A stretch of DNA of 58,773 nucleotides from Actinomadura sp. KC06 (GCF_004348735.1 NZ_SMKT01000041.1:1-58773), one strand, 5' to 3'; shown: positions 16,521 to 25,641, counted from the first letter of the stretch. Numbers and translations are program-made. The notes: a model not told the origin generated them from the letters alone.

Positions 16521-17828
16521 GTGCACCTGCGCTTCATGCGGGCCGGGCCGCGTCCTGTACTCGCGCGGCTCCTCCCGCCCGGACGGTCCCGCGACCTGAC
16601 CGCCGACGCCCTCGTCGTCGCGGTCGGCGTGGCACTGAGCCTGGGCGCGGACGCGGGCACGATCGTCCGCCCGCACGGCGGCGCGACGCTGGCGCTGCTC
16701 CTGGTCCCCGCGCTCGCGCTGGCGTTCCGGCGCCGCGCGCCCATGACGGTCGCGTGGATCACCGCCGCCCTCGCCGCCCTGATCTGGGTCGTCGAACAGG
16801 CCGCGCCGGGGACGCTGCTGCGCGTCGACGCCGACCACGCCCTCAGCCCGCCGGTCTGGTGGCCGCCGACCGCGCCGCTCGCCGCGTACGCGGCGATGGC
16901 GTTCCCGCGCGACGGCGCCCGCCCGGTCTGGATCCGCGCGCTGCCCGTCGCCGCGCTGATCCTCCCCGTCGGGGTCCTGGACGACGTCCTGCCCGGCTCG
17001 GCCATGCGGCGGTTCTCGTCGCAGGAGACCGACAGCGTCGAGGCGCTGGTGTTCCGCAGCGTGGTCGCCGTGGCGGTGGCGGCGCTGATCGGCATGTACG
17101 CCGCCGCCCGCCGCCGCGTGGTCCAGGGCCTCACCGAGCGGGCCGAACGCGCCGAGCGCGAGCGGCATCTGCTGGCCGAGCGGGCCCGCGCGGAGGAGCG
17201 CGCCCGGCTCGCCGCCGAGATGCACGACGTCGTCGCGCACCGGGTGACGCTGATGGTGCTGCAGGCGGGAGCGCTGCGCGTCCGGGCGAAGGACGACCCG
17301 ACCCGCGAGGCGGCCGAGGAGTTGCGCGGCACCGGCTGCCTGGCCCTCGAAGAGCTCCGCGACGTCATCGGCCTGCTGCGCCGCGACCAGGCGGCGGAGC
17401 CCCCGGCCGACTCCGGGCCGCTGCCCGACCTGCCCGATTTGTCGGCGCTGGTCGCCGAGTCGGCGGCGGTAGGCGTCCCGGTCGAGCTTGCCGAGCACGG
17501 CGACCCGCCGCCCGCGTCGCCCGCCGTGGGACGGACCGCGTACCGGGTCGTCCAGGAGGCGCTGACCAACGCCCGCAAGCACGCGCCGGGCGCCGCCGTC
17601 CAGGTGGACGTCCGCTACCGCACCGACGGCGTGACGCTGACCGTCCGCAGCGCGGCCGCGGCGCGCGAACCGGACGCCGAGCTGGCGGCCAGCGGGTCCG
17701 GCATGGGCCTGGCCGGGCTGCGCGAGCGCGTCGAGCTGATCGGCGGGACGTTCACCGCAGGCCCGCACCTGGACGGGTTCCGCGTCGAGGCGTCCCTGCC
17801 CGCCTACGTCCCGGTGGCGAAGCCGTGA
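16521..17828 (+). CDS. NarL-type sensor histidine kinase
   Basis: 435 aa from GTG 16521. The N-terminal half has four to six hydrophobic helices (for example 30-45, 58-70, 76-92, 140-155, 178-195) and little extracellular domain, so an intramembrane-sensing type. The HisKA_3 phosphoacceptor is H235 in AEMHDVVAHRVTLM, and the HATPase region has YRVVQEALTNARKHAPG and SGSGMGLAGLRERVELIGG. Its stop overlaps the regulator GTG (17825-17828). The neighbouring divergent permease is the obvious candidate for stimulus or target. Confidence 0.93.
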   Translation: MHLRFMRAGPRPVLARLLPPGRSRDLTADALVVAVGVALSLGADAGTIVRPHGGATLALLLVPALALAFRRRAPMTVAWITAALAALIWVVEQAAPGTLLRVDADHALSPPVWWPPTAPLAAYAAMAFPRDGARPVWIRALPVAALILPVGVLDDVLPGSAMRRFSSQETDSVEALVFRSVVAVAVAALIGMYAAARRRVVQGLTERAERAERERHLLAERARAEERARLAAEMHDVVAHRVTLMVLQAGALRVRAKDDPTREAAEELRGTGCLALEELRDVIGLLRRDQAAEPPADSGPLPDLPDLSALVAESAAVGVPVELAEHGDPPPASPAVGRTAYRVVQEALTNARKHAPGAAVQVDVRYRTDGVTLTVRSAAAAREPDAELAASGSGMGLAGLRERVELIGGTFTAGPHLDGFRVEASLPAYVPVAKP

Positions 17829-18469
17829 TCACGGTCCTGCTGGTGGACGACGAGCCGATGGTGTGCGCGCACCTGCGCACCATCCTCGGCGCGGCCGACG
17901 ACGTCCAGGTGGTCGGGGAGGCGCACGACGGGGCCGCCGGGGTGGAGGCCGTCGTCCGGCACCGGCCGCACGTGGTGCTCATGGACCTGCGGATGCCGGG
18001 CGTGGACGGCCTCGCCGCCATCGAGCGGATCGCCGCGCTGCGCTCCCCGCCCGCCGTGGTCGCGCTGACGACGTTCGACGCCGACGAGTACGTCCTGCGG
18101 GCGCTGCGGGCGGGCGCGGCGGGCTTCCTGCTGAAGTCGACGCCGCCGGAGGACCTGGTGAGGCTCGTCCGGGTCGCCGCCGACGGGCACACCGTGATGT
18201 CGGCCGCCGCGACCATGCGGCTGCTCGGCACGGCGGACGCCCGCGCGGCGGGCCGCGACCGGACCCGGGCGCTCGTCGGCGGCCTCACCGGACGGGAGAC
18301 GCAGGTGCTGGCCTGCCTCGGCGAGGGCCTGTCCAACGCGCAGATCGCGGGACGCCTCCACCTCAGCGAGGCCACCGTCAAGGGCCACGTGTCCCGGCTG
18401 CTCGACAAGCTGGGCTGCGCCAACCGCACCCAGGCGGGGCTCGTCGCCCGCGACGCGGGCCTGCGCTGA
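17825..18469 (+). CDS. NarL/LuxR-family response regulator
   Basis: 214 aa from GTG 17825. Receiver domain with acidic pair D8-D9, phosphoacceptor D54 in VVLMDLRMPG, a T in ALTTFD and K in FLLKSTPPEDL. The C-terminal LuxR HTH is LTGRETQVLACLGEGLSNAQIAGRL...TVKGHVSRLLDKLG. Partner of the overlapping kinase. The inverted repeat in the divergent promoter at 16439-16489 is a candidate binding site. It ends nine bases before the convergent DUF1707 gene. Confidence 0.94.
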   Translation: MITVLLVDDEPMVCAHLRTILGAADDVQVVGEAHDGAAGVEAVVRHRPHVVLMDLRMPGVDGLAAIERIAALRSPPAVVALTTFDADEYVLRALRAGAAGFLLKSTPPEDLVRLVRVAADGHTVMSAAATMRLLGTADARAAGRDRTRALVGGLTGRETQVLACLGEGLSNAQIAGRLHLSEATVKGHVSRLLDKLGCANRTQAGLVARDAGLR

Positions 18470-18477
18470 GCCCCGCG

Positions 18478-18957
18478 TCAGGCACGGGTGCGGGACCGGC
18501 GGACCCCGGCCGCCAGCATCACGGCGCGGATGACCCAGATGGCCAGCGCGATCTGCAGGACGGCGAGGAACCCCGCGCCCGGCCCGACCGTGAACGCCAG
18601 CACCAGGAACACCGCGAGCATCAGCGGGAACGCCTTGAAGTGCGGCCCGTGGTAGTGATGGTGCCGCCGCATGTGATGGTGCCGCCACGCGGGATGCCCC
18701 GGCCCGCCGAACATCACGGCCGCCCCCTGCTGCCAGGGGACGTCCGGCGCCTTCTCCGGCTCGGGCAGCCCGGTCGGCGGCGGCAGGTCGCGGACATGCG
18801 CGCGCAGGTCGCCGCGCGTCTTGGCGGACAGCACGGCGTCGAGGCGCTCGTCCAGTTCGGCGCGGTCGAGGCGTCCCGCCGCGAAATGGTCGTGCAGGGC
18901 GAGCATGACCGCGTCGCGCTCGGCGTCGCCGATCCGGATCTCATCCTGGCGTGCCAT
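18478..18957 (-). CDS. DUF1707 membrane protein with His-rich linker
   Basis: 159 aa. The N-terminal DUF1707 motif is IRIGDAERDAVMLALHDHFAAGRLDRAELDERL...RGDLRAHVRDLP, a short helical domain found at the start of many actinobacterial membrane proteins. Next come a linker with HHHMRRHHHYHGPH and two hydrophobic helices (FPLMLAVFLVLAFTV and FLAVLQIALAIWVIRAVML). Only two bases separate it from the PadR stop, so they form an operon. The His cluster could bind a transition metal (inference). Exact role unknown. Confidence 0.82.
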   Translation of the reverse strand: MARQDEIRIGDAERDAVMLALHDHFAAGRLDRAELDERLDAVLSAKTRGDLRAHVRDLPPPTGLPEPEKAPDVPWQQGAAVMFGGPGHPAWRHHHMRRHHHYHGPHFKAFPLMLAVFLVLAFTVGPGAGFLAVLQIALAIWVIRAVMLAAGVRRSRTRA

Positions 18958-18959
18958 GA

Positions 18960-19613
18960 TCACTCCCTGGTGCCCGCGGCCGTCGGCCCGGCGTCGTCGT
19001 CGGCATCCGTGCCGGTGTCCTCGTCGGCCAGGATGCGGTAGAGGTCGCGCCGCGCGTCCGACAGGACGTCCCTGGCCCGGTCGACCTGCTCCGGCGAGCC
19101 GGAGTGGACGATCTGCATCACCGCGGCGCCCGTCTGCGCGGCCTGCTTGAACAGCTCCGGAACGCCCTCGCCGAACTCGGGCGTCATCTCGGCCCACGGC
19201 TCGGCCAGCCGGTCGCCGTGCTCGGCGACGTAGGCGCGGCCCTCGTCGGTCAGGTGGAACGACCGGCGCCCGCCGGCCTCCTCGCCCGCGATCAGGCCCT
19301 CGTCCGCGAGCTGCTGGAGCGCCGGGTAGACCGCGCCGGGGGACGGCTTCCACGCGCCGTCGCTGCGCTCGTTGATCTCCTGGATGATCTGGTAGCCGTT
19401 GCGCGGCTCCTCGGCGAGCAGCACGAGGATCGCCGCGCGGACGTTCCCCTTGCGCGCCTTGGGGCCCCGCCCCCACGGCCCGCCGCGCCCGCGCGCCCAC
19501 GGCGGGCGCGGCCCGCCCCACGGGCCCGGGAAGGGGCCGTGTCCGTGGCCGCCGCCGAACAGCGCGCCGAACGGGAAGTCGCCCCAGGGGCCGCGGCCAT
19601 GCATGTGACCCAT
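18960..19613 (-). CDS. PadR-family transcriptional regulator with Gly/His/Pro-rich N-terminus
   Basis: 217 aa. Residues 1-52 are low-complexity and rich in Gly, Pro, His and Trp (MGHMHGRGPWG, GGGHGHGPFPGPWGG). The PadR winged helix follows: RAAILVLLAEEPRNGYQIIQEI and SPGAVYPALQQLADEGLI, with RSFHLTDEGRAYV, then a C-terminal dimerisation helix. It should repress its own operon with the DUF1707 gene. Two palindromes lie in its promoter region (19632-19673). Confidence 0.9.
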   Translation of the reverse strand: MGHMHGRGPWGDFPFGALFGGGHGHGPFPGPWGGPRPPWARGRGGPWGRGPKARKGNVRAAILVLLAEEPRNGYQIIQEINERSDGAWKPSPGAVYPALQQLADEGLIAGEEAGGRRSFHLTDEGRAYVAEHGDRLAEPWAEMTPEFGEGVPELFKQAAQTGAAVMQIVHSGSPEQVDRARDVLSDARRDLYRILADEDTGTDADDDAGPTAAGTRE

Positions 19614-19631
19614 GTTCTACACCACCTTCTG

Positions 19632-19673
19632 AGAGATCTCTATGACCCCTCGCGATACGACAACGATATATCG
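19632..19673. promoter_or_regulatory. Two palindromes, candidate PadR operators
   Basis: AGAGATCTCT (19632-19641) and CGATATATCG (19664-19673) are perfect 10-base palindromes, 19 and 51 bases upstream of the PadR start. The A/T-rich CGATATATCG type is typical of actinobacterial PadR operators as I recall them. Autoregulation is inferred. Confidence 0.5.
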
Positions 19674-19753
19674 ATGACGTCCGGATGCGCCAGATGGTTC
19701 CCGGAGCCGTCTGATCGTCCGGAAACGTGGGTAACAGGCGTATGAGGAGGACG

Positions 19754-21736
19754 ATGGGCACACACGAAGCGGTGACCGCGCGTGACGCGGTGCTCACATC
19801 GGACGCGCCGCGCCCCGGCCTGCGCGTCCGCCGGGAACTGCTGATCGGGCTGCTGCTGACCGCGCTGTACGCGGTGATCGCCAACCTGCCGGCAGAGGGC
19901 AGGACGGCGACCGCCCGCGAGAACGGCGAGGCGCTCTTCAACCTGGAGAAGGCGCTGCGCCTCGACGTGGAGCTCGGCCTCAACCGCTGGCTCGCCGACC
20001 AGTCGGTCCTGCGGGTGCTGGCGAACTACGAGTACGCGATCACCTACATCGCGAGCGCGCTGGCGCTGCTGATCTGGCTGTTCATCCGGCATCCCGAGCG
20101 GTACCGGACGGCCCGCAACGCCTTCATCCTGCTGAACCTCGGCGGCCTCGCGACGTTCGCGCTGTATCCCGTCATGCCGCCGCGGCTCATGCCCGACCTC
20201 GGGTTCATCGACACCGTCCTGCAGGGCCGCACCTGGGGGTCGTGGGGGTCGCCGCTGGTCGAGCACGCCGACAAGTTCGCCGCCGTGCCGTCCCTGCACA
20301 TGGGCTGGACGCTGTGGGTCGGCGTCGAGCTGGCCCGCGTGAACGCCAAGCGCTGGGTGCAGGTGCTGAACGCGGTGCACGTCCTGGTCACCCTGTACGT
20401 GATCCTGGCCACCGCGAACCACTTCATCCTCGACGCGATCATCGCCGTCCCGTACGTGTTCGCCGCCGTGTTCGTCGCCGAGCGCATCGCCCGCCCGGCG
20501 GGGGCCCGGGCCGCGGGCCCCGACGCGTTCTTCCTCGCGGTGGAGACGCCCGAGGCCCCGCAGCACCCCGGGGGCGTGATCATGCTGGACACGTCCCGGA
20601 AGGACGTCGGCCGCGACGACCTCGTCCGCGTGATCAACGAGCGGCTGGGCGGGCTGCCCCGGTTCCGGCAGCGGCTCGTCCGGCGGGGCCGCTGGCGCCG
20701 GCCCGTCTGGCGCGACCATCAGCCGGTCGACTGGGAGTGGCACGTCACCGAACGGCGCGTCGACGGCATGCCCGGCCTGCGCGCCGCCGTCGCCGAACTC
20801 CAGTCGCAGGCCCTGCCGCTCGACCGGCCGCCCTGGCGCATGGTCGTGCTGAAAGGCGCCGAACCCGGCCGCACCGCCGTCGTGTACCTGATGCACCACG
20901 TCGTCGCCGACGGCGTCGGCATCGTGGCGCAGGCGGTGTACCTGATGGAGCCGCCACCCGAGCCGTTCACCGGCCGCATCCCGCGCCGGCCGTTCCGCAA
21001 GGCGCTCGCCACCGTGATCGGGCTCGGGCAGCTCGCCTTCGACACCGCGCCGCCCGACCGGCTGCCCGCGGCGGGCACGTCCGAGCGCCGGTTCAGCACC
21101 ATGCACCTGCCGCTCGCGACCGTCCGGGACGTGGGACGCCGCTACGGCGCGCGGGTCACCGACGTCGTACTGTGCGCGGTCGCGGGCGCGCTGAACCGCG
21201 TCGTCAGCGAGGAGGACGGACGCCCCGGCACCTGCCGCGTCGCCGTCCCGCTGATGATGCGGCCGCCCGGCAGCGCGATGGTCGGCAACCACACCACCGC
21301 CGTCATGGTCGACCTGCCGATCGGGAAGATGTCCGAGACCGACCGGCTCGCGCTGATCGCCAAGCGGAGCCGGGTGCTGCGGTCGGGGACGCGGGCGCAG
21401 GCCGCGTGGACCGTGATGTGGCAGGCCGGACGGCTCATGCCCGTCCCGCTGCACGCCCGGTTCGCGCGGATGGCCTACAGCGGCCGCTTCCTGCAGGGCA
21501 CCGTGTCCAGCCTCCCCGGCCCCGACAAGACGCTGCGGCTCGCCGGCGCCCCGCTCACCGCCGTGTACCCGATCGTCCCGCTCGCGCCCGGCACGGCGTT
21601 CGCGATCGCCGGGCTCGGCGTCGACCGCGAGCTGTGCTTCGGCCTCTCCCTCGACCCGGGGCTGGCGGACGACGCCGACGTCCTGATGGACGCCGTCCGC
21701 GACGTCATCGAGGAACTCCGCGACGGCCCGAAGTGA
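19754..21736 (+). CDS. PAP2-type phosphatase fused to wax ester synthase/diacylglycerol acyltransferase
   Basis: 660 aa from ATG 19754, which has GAGGAGG just upstream; the frame is open to 19727. Residues about 25-250 are a membrane PAP2/inositolphosphotransferase-like domain with YEY, PSLHMGW (H182) and ANHFILD (H223, D227) and five or six helices. From about 258 the WS/DGAT domain begins with FFLAVETPEAPQHPGG; the acyltransferase motif HHVVADG is intact at 381-387, and the VGNHTTAVMVDLP and later GP...P segments follow. The fused activities could make diacylglycerol from phosphatidate and acylate it to triacylglycerol, or move acyl groups to another alcohol. It converges with hpnH, 18 bases apart. 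Confidence 0.87.
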   Translation: MGTHEAVTARDAVLTSDAPRPGLRVRRELLIGLLLTALYAVIANLPAEGRTATARENGEALFNLEKALRLDVELGLNRWLADQSVLRVLANYEYAITYIASALALLIWLFIRHPERYRTARNAFILLNLGGLATFALYPVMPPRLMPDLGFIDTVLQGRTWGSWGSPLVEHADKFAAVPSLHMGWTLWVGVELARVNAKRWVQVLNAVHVLVTLYVILATANHFILDAIIAVPYVFAAVFVAERIARPAGARAAGPDAFFLAVETPEAPQHPGGVIMLDTSRKDVGRDDLVRVINERLGGLPRFRQRLVRRGRWRRPVWRDHQPVDWEWHVTERRVDGMPGLRAAVAELQSQALPLDRPPWRMVVLKGAEPGRTAVVYLMHHVVADGVGIVAQAVYLMEPPPEPFTGRIPRRPFRKALATVIGLGQLAFDTAPPDRLPAAGTSERRFSTMHLPLATVRDVGRRYGARVTDVVLCAVAGALNRVVSEEDGRPGTCRVAVPLMMRPPGSAMVGNHTTAVMVDLPIGKMSETDRLALIAKRSRVLRSGTRAQAAWTVMWQAGRLMPVPLHARFARMAYSGRFLQGTVSSLPGPDKTLRLAGAPLTAVYPIVPLAPGTAFAIAGLGVDRELCFGLSLDPGLADDADVLMDAVRDVIEELRDGPK

Positions 21737-21754
21737 TCACAAGCCGCCCGGTGA

Positions 21755-22759
21755 TCAGAAACTGCGGGCGGCGCGCAGCGACTCCTTGAGGGAGCCCATC
21801 GTCGCGAACACGGCGGTCGGCTCGTGGCCGCAGTGCGCCATGCAGTTCGCGCAGCGGTCGTCGCGTCCCCGCCCGTAGGCTTCCCAGTCGGTCGTGTCGA
21901 GAAGCTCCTGGTAGGTGGCGGTGTAGCCGTCGTCCATCAGGTAGCAGGGCCGCTGCCAGCCCTTCAGCGAGTATGACGGGATCGCCCACGCCGTGCACGG
22001 GAAGTCGACCTTCCCTTCGAGGAAGTCGAGGAACAGCGGCGAGTGGTTGAACCGCCAGCGGCGCCGCCGCCCGCCCGCGAACGCCTTGCGGAACAGCTCC
22101 CGCGTCTCCTGGACGCCGAGGAAGTGCTCCTGGTCGGGCGCCTTCTCGTACGCGTACGCGGGCGAGATCATCATCTGGTCGACGCGCAGGTCGTCGTTCA
22201 GGTAGTCGAGGACGTCGATCACCGTCTGCGGGGTGTCGGTGTTGAAGACCGTCGTGTTCGTCGTGACCCGGAACCCGCGCTCCTGGCACATCCTGATCGC
22301 GTCCACCGCCTGGTCGAACACGCCCTCCTTGCAGACGGACGCGTCGTGCCGCTCCCGCAGCCCGTCGATGTGCACCGCCCACGCGAAGTAGCGCGACGGC
22401 TCGAACCGGTCGATCTTCTTCGGGATCAGCGCCGCGTTCGTGCACAGGAACACGTACCGCTTCATCCTGATCAGCTCGGCGACCAGCTCCCCGATCTGCG
22501 GGTGCATCAGCGGCTCGCCGCCCGCGATCGACACCATCGGCGCGCCGCACTCGCGGATCGCCGCGACCGCCTGCTCGACCGGCATCCGCTGCTTGAGCAC
22601 GTCCGCCGGGTGCTGGATCTTCCCGCAGCCCGCGCACGCCAGGTTGCACGCGTACAGCGGCTCCAGCTCGACGATCAGCGGGAAGCGGGTGCGGCCCCGG
22701 AGCTTGTTGCGCAGGACGTATCCGCCGATGCGCAGGCTCTGGCGCAATGGCATCGCCAT
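21755..22759 (-). CDS. hpnH: Adenosyl-hopene transferase (radical SAM)
   Basis: 334 aa. HpnH joins a 5'-deoxyadenosyl radical to hopene to give adenosylhopane, the first step towards C35 hopanoids. The radical-SAM cluster motif is CNLACAGC (C38, C42, C45), followed by SIAGGEPLMHPQI and NTTVFNTDTP, with a C-terminal Cys cluster CANCMAHCGHEP. Last gene of the hopanoid operon, three bases after shc. Product assignment rests on family likeness and context. Confidence 0.94.
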   Translation of the reverse strand: MAMPLRQSLRIGGYVLRNKLRGRTRFPLIVELEPLYACNLACAGCGKIQHPADVLKQRMPVEQAVAAIRECGAPMVSIAGGEPLMHPQIGELVAELIRMKRYVFLCTNAALIPKKIDRFEPSRYFAWAVHIDGLRERHDASVCKEGVFDQAVDAIRMCQERGFRVTTNTTVFNTDTPQTVIDVLDYLNDDLRVDQMMISPAYAYEKAPDQEHFLGVQETRELFRKAFAGGRRRRWRFNHSPLFLDFLEGKVDFPCTAWAIPSYSLKGWQRPCYLMDDGYTATYQELLDTTDWEAYGRGRDDRCANCMAHCGHEPTAVFATMGSLKESLRAARSF

Positions 22760-22762
22760 GAC

Positions 22763-24631
22763 TCACGAACCCTTCAGGTAGCGGCCCAGCGCGCTGAGGG
22801 GGAACACCAGGCGGTACAGGTGGTAGTTGATGTAGAAGTCGCCGGGGAAACCGGTGCCGGTGAAGTGGTCCTCGTCCCAGGTGCCGTCCGGGCGCTGCCG
22901 CTCGACGAGCCACCGCACCCCGCGCTCCACGGACTCGCCGCGCTCACCGGCGGCGAGCAGCGCGAGCAGCGCCCACGCCGTCTGCGACGCGGTGGACGCG
23001 CCGTGCCCGGCCCACGACCGGTCGCGGTAGGACCGCAGGTCCTCGCCCCAGCCGCCGTCGTCGCGCTGGTGCCGCTCCAGCCAGGCCACCGCGTCCCTGA
23101 TCACGGGCTTCTCCGGCCGGACGCCCGCCGCGATCAGCGCGGGGACGACGCTGCCCGTCCCGTACACGTGGTTGGCGCCCCAGCGGCCGAACCACGAGCC
23201 GTCCGGCTCCTGCGCCTTCAGCAGCCAGCCGACCGCCCTCTTGACCAGCAGCGAGTCGGCCATCTCGCGGTGCGCCATCGCCTCGACCACGTGCGCGGTG
23301 ACGTCCGCGGACGGCGGGTCGATCACCTCGCCGAAGTCGCAGAACGGCAGCCTGCGGCACAGCGTGCGGGTGTTGTCGGCGTCGAACGCGCCGAATCCGC
23401 CGTCCTTCGAGACCATCCCCGCCATCCACCGGACGCCCCGCTCGATCGCCGGCTCGGCCAGCGGATGCTGGACGCGGTTCAGCGCGATGACCACCTCGGC
23501 CGTGTCGTCGACGTCGGGATAGCAGTCGTTGTCGAACTCGAACGCCCAGCCGCCCGGAGGCAGCTCGGGGCGCCGCACCGACCAGTCGCCGGGGCCCTTG
23601 ACCTCCTCGCGGATCACCCAGCCGGCCGCCCTCTCCAGCGCGGGATGCCCGGCGGGGAGACCGGCGTCGGTGAGCGCGTTCATGGCGAGGACGGTGTCCC
23701 AGACGGGCGACTGGCACGCCTCCAGCCGCCGTCCCTTCTCGTCGCGGATCGTGAAGCGCTCGAGACCATCCAGGCCGCGTTGGATGATCGGGTGGTCGAG
23801 GCCGTAGCCGAGAAGGTGCAGGGCCAGGAGCGAATACACCCACGGCGGCTGGATCCCGCCCCATGAGCCGTCCCGCTCCTGCCGCGCGATGATCCAGTCG
23901 GCTGCGCGTCGCAGCGCGGCCCTTCTCACGGCTTTCGCCGGGCGGCGCTGGTAGATGTGCAGGGCCTTGTCGAGCGCCTGGAACGCCGCGTCCCAACCGG
24001 TCGTTCTGGTGGGACGCGGGACGTCGTAGTCCGGGTACAGCTCGTCCAGCTCGAACGGCAGCGGCCGGACGGGACGCACCGCCCCCACCACCGTCAGCGG
24101 GACGATCGTCTGCCGCGCCCAGCACGCGAAGTCGTAGACGTTCAGCGGGAACCAGCGCGGCAGGAACATCAGCTCCGGTGGCACCACCGGCAGCTCGTCC
24201 CACGACCACCGGCCGAACATCGCCAGCCAGAAACGCGTGAACACGCGCGTCGCCGGGACGCCGCCCTGGCCGCGGATGTAGGCGGCGGCGCGGGCCATGT
24301 GATCGGCGTCGGGCGCGTCCCCGGCGAGCCGCAGCGCCACGTACGCCTCGACGGTCGTGGACAGCTCGGGCGGGCCGTCGTGGAAGTTCGCCCACGTGCC
24401 GTCCGCGGCCTGCTGCGACCTGATCCAGCGGGCCGCCTCGCGGGTGTCGTCCTCGTCGCGGATGCCGAGGAACTCGCGGAGGAGCAGGTCCTCGGCGTCC
24501 ATCGTGACGTTCGTCTGCAGCTCGCCCTTCCACCAGCCTTCCGGTGACTGGAGCAGCAGCAGATGCTCGCGCGCGGCCTCCACCGCGTCGGCCGCCGTCC
24601 GGGTTCCCGTTGTGTCTTCTACCGCTGTCAT
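22763..24631 (-). CDS. shc: Squalene-hopene cyclase
   Basis: 622 aa from ATG 24631; the stop-free frame upstream belongs to the antecedent gene region. The membrane-associated cyclase protonates squalene and folds it to hopene or hopanol. The catalytic DxDD is intact: DVDDTA at 373-378 (D373, D375, D376). Repeated QW motifs are seen, such as QSPEGWW, QQAADGTW, QERDGSWGG, QEPDGSWFGRW, QRDDGGWGED and QRPDGTWDE. Its ATG shares one base with the stop of the polyprenyl synthase gene. Confidence 0.97.
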   Translation of the reverse strand: MTAVEDTTGTRTAADAVEAAREHLLLLQSPEGWWKGELQTNVTMDAEDLLLREFLGIRDEDDTREAARWIRSQQAADGTWANFHDGPPELSTTVEAYVALRLAGDAPDADHMARAAAYIRGQGGVPATRVFTRFWLAMFGRWSWDELPVVPPELMFLPRWFPLNVYDFACWARQTIVPLTVVGAVRPVRPLPFELDELYPDYDVPRPTRTTGWDAAFQALDKALHIYQRRPAKAVRRAALRRAADWIIARQERDGSWGGIQPPWVYSLLALHLLGYGLDHPIIQRGLDGLERFTIRDEKGRRLEACQSPVWDTVLAMNALTDAGLPAGHPALERAAGWVIREEVKGPGDWSVRRPELPPGGWAFEFDNDCYPDVDDTAEVVIALNRVQHPLAEPAIERGVRWMAGMVSKDGGFGAFDADNTRTLCRRLPFCDFGEVIDPPSADVTAHVVEAMAHREMADSLLVKRAVGWLLKAQEPDGSWFGRWGANHVYGTGSVVPALIAAGVRPEKPVIRDAVAWLERHQRDDGGWGEDLRSYRDRSWAGHGASTASQTAWALLALLAAGERGESVERGVRWLVERQRPDGTWDEDHFTGTGFPGDFYINYHLYRLVFPLSALGRYLKGS

Positions 24632-25641
24632 CAGTGGTCCCTGCGGGTGACGAAGTCGGCTATGTGCAGGAACTCGGCGCGGACGGGCTCGGGCAGCCGC
24701 GCGGAGACCAGGTGCTCGGCGGCGCGCTGGATGCGGCTCTCCGCCTCCATCTCCGCCCACGCGCGGCCGCCCGCCGCCTCCACCAGCCCGGCCACCTCTT
24801 CCAGGTCGTCCTCGGAAAGGTCTGGGCGGGCGTAAAGCTCGGCGAGCCGCGCGGCCTCGGGCTTGTCGGCGTTCAGCGCGGCGACGATCGGCAGCGACAT
24901 CTTGCGGGACCGCAGGTCCGACAGCGCGGGCTTCCCGGTCGTCGCCGGGTCGCCCCAGATGCCGAGCAGATCGTCCACGAGCTGGAACGCGATGCCGAGG
25001 TCGGTGCCGAATGCGTCCAGCGCGTCCGACAGCGGCTCCGGCGCCCCGTCCAGGACGGCCCCGATCGAGCACGAGCACGCCAGCAGCGCGGCGGTCTTGT
25101 CGGACGCCATCGCCAGGCATTCGTCCACGCCGATCTGCCTGCGGGTCTCGAAGTCCATGTCGAGAGCCTGGCCGGTGATGAGCCGGCGGGTGGTGGCGGT
25201 CAGCCCGCGCGCCGCCCGCGCCGACCCTTGCCCGGGCGCCTCCAACAGGACCTCGACGGCGAGCGCCATGAGCGCGTCACCGGCCAGGATCGCGGACGCC
25301 TCGCCGAACACCGTCCATGCGGCCGGACGGTGCCTGCGGGTCCGGTCGCCGTCCATGATGTCGTCGTGCAGAAGCGAGAACGCATGGGTCAGTTCCACCG
25401 CGACCGCACCCGGTAGGGCGCTCTCCGGCGGGGCCAGGGCCGCGCGGGCGGAGAGCAGCGCCAAAGCGGGCCGGAGCGCTTTCCCGGCCGGGGTCTTGCG
25501 CGGACGGCCCTCTTCGTCCGTCCAGCCCAGGTGGTAGGCCGCGACACGATAGGTGCGCGGATCGAGGCGGCCGACCGCGGCGCGCAGCGCCCCGTCGACC
25601 AGCTCGCGGACATCGGTCAGAGAGACCGGAACGGTCGTCAC
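24631..25641 (-). CDS. Polyprenyl diphosphate synthase (FPP/GGPP type)
   Basis: 336 aa from GTG 25641, overlapping the HpnE stop by four bases. It condenses IPP with allylic diphosphates. First Asp-rich motif LLHDDIMDGD (D93, D94, D97), second QLVDDLLGIWGD (D223, D224), plus GKALRP and a QALDMDFE segment. In a hopanoid operon the needed product is farnesyl diphosphate for HpnD. Chain length cannot be settled from sequence by eye, so FPP or GGPP remain open. Confidence 0.92.
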   Translation of the reverse strand: MTTVPVSLTDVRELVDGALRAAVGRLDPRTYRVAAYHLGWTDEEGRPRKTPAGKALRPALALLSARAALAPPESALPGAVAVELTHAFSLLHDDIMDGDRTRRHRPAAWTVFGEASAILAGDALMALAVEVLLEAPGQGSARAARGLTATTRRLITGQALDMDFETRRQIGVDECLAMASDKTAALLACSCSIGAVLDGAPEPLSDALDAFGTDLGIAFQLVDDLLGIWGDPATTGKPALSDLRSRKMSLPIVAALNADKPEAARLAELYARPDLSEDDLEEVAGLVEAAGGRAWAEMEAESRIQRAAEHLVSARLPEPVRAEFLHIADFVTRRDH

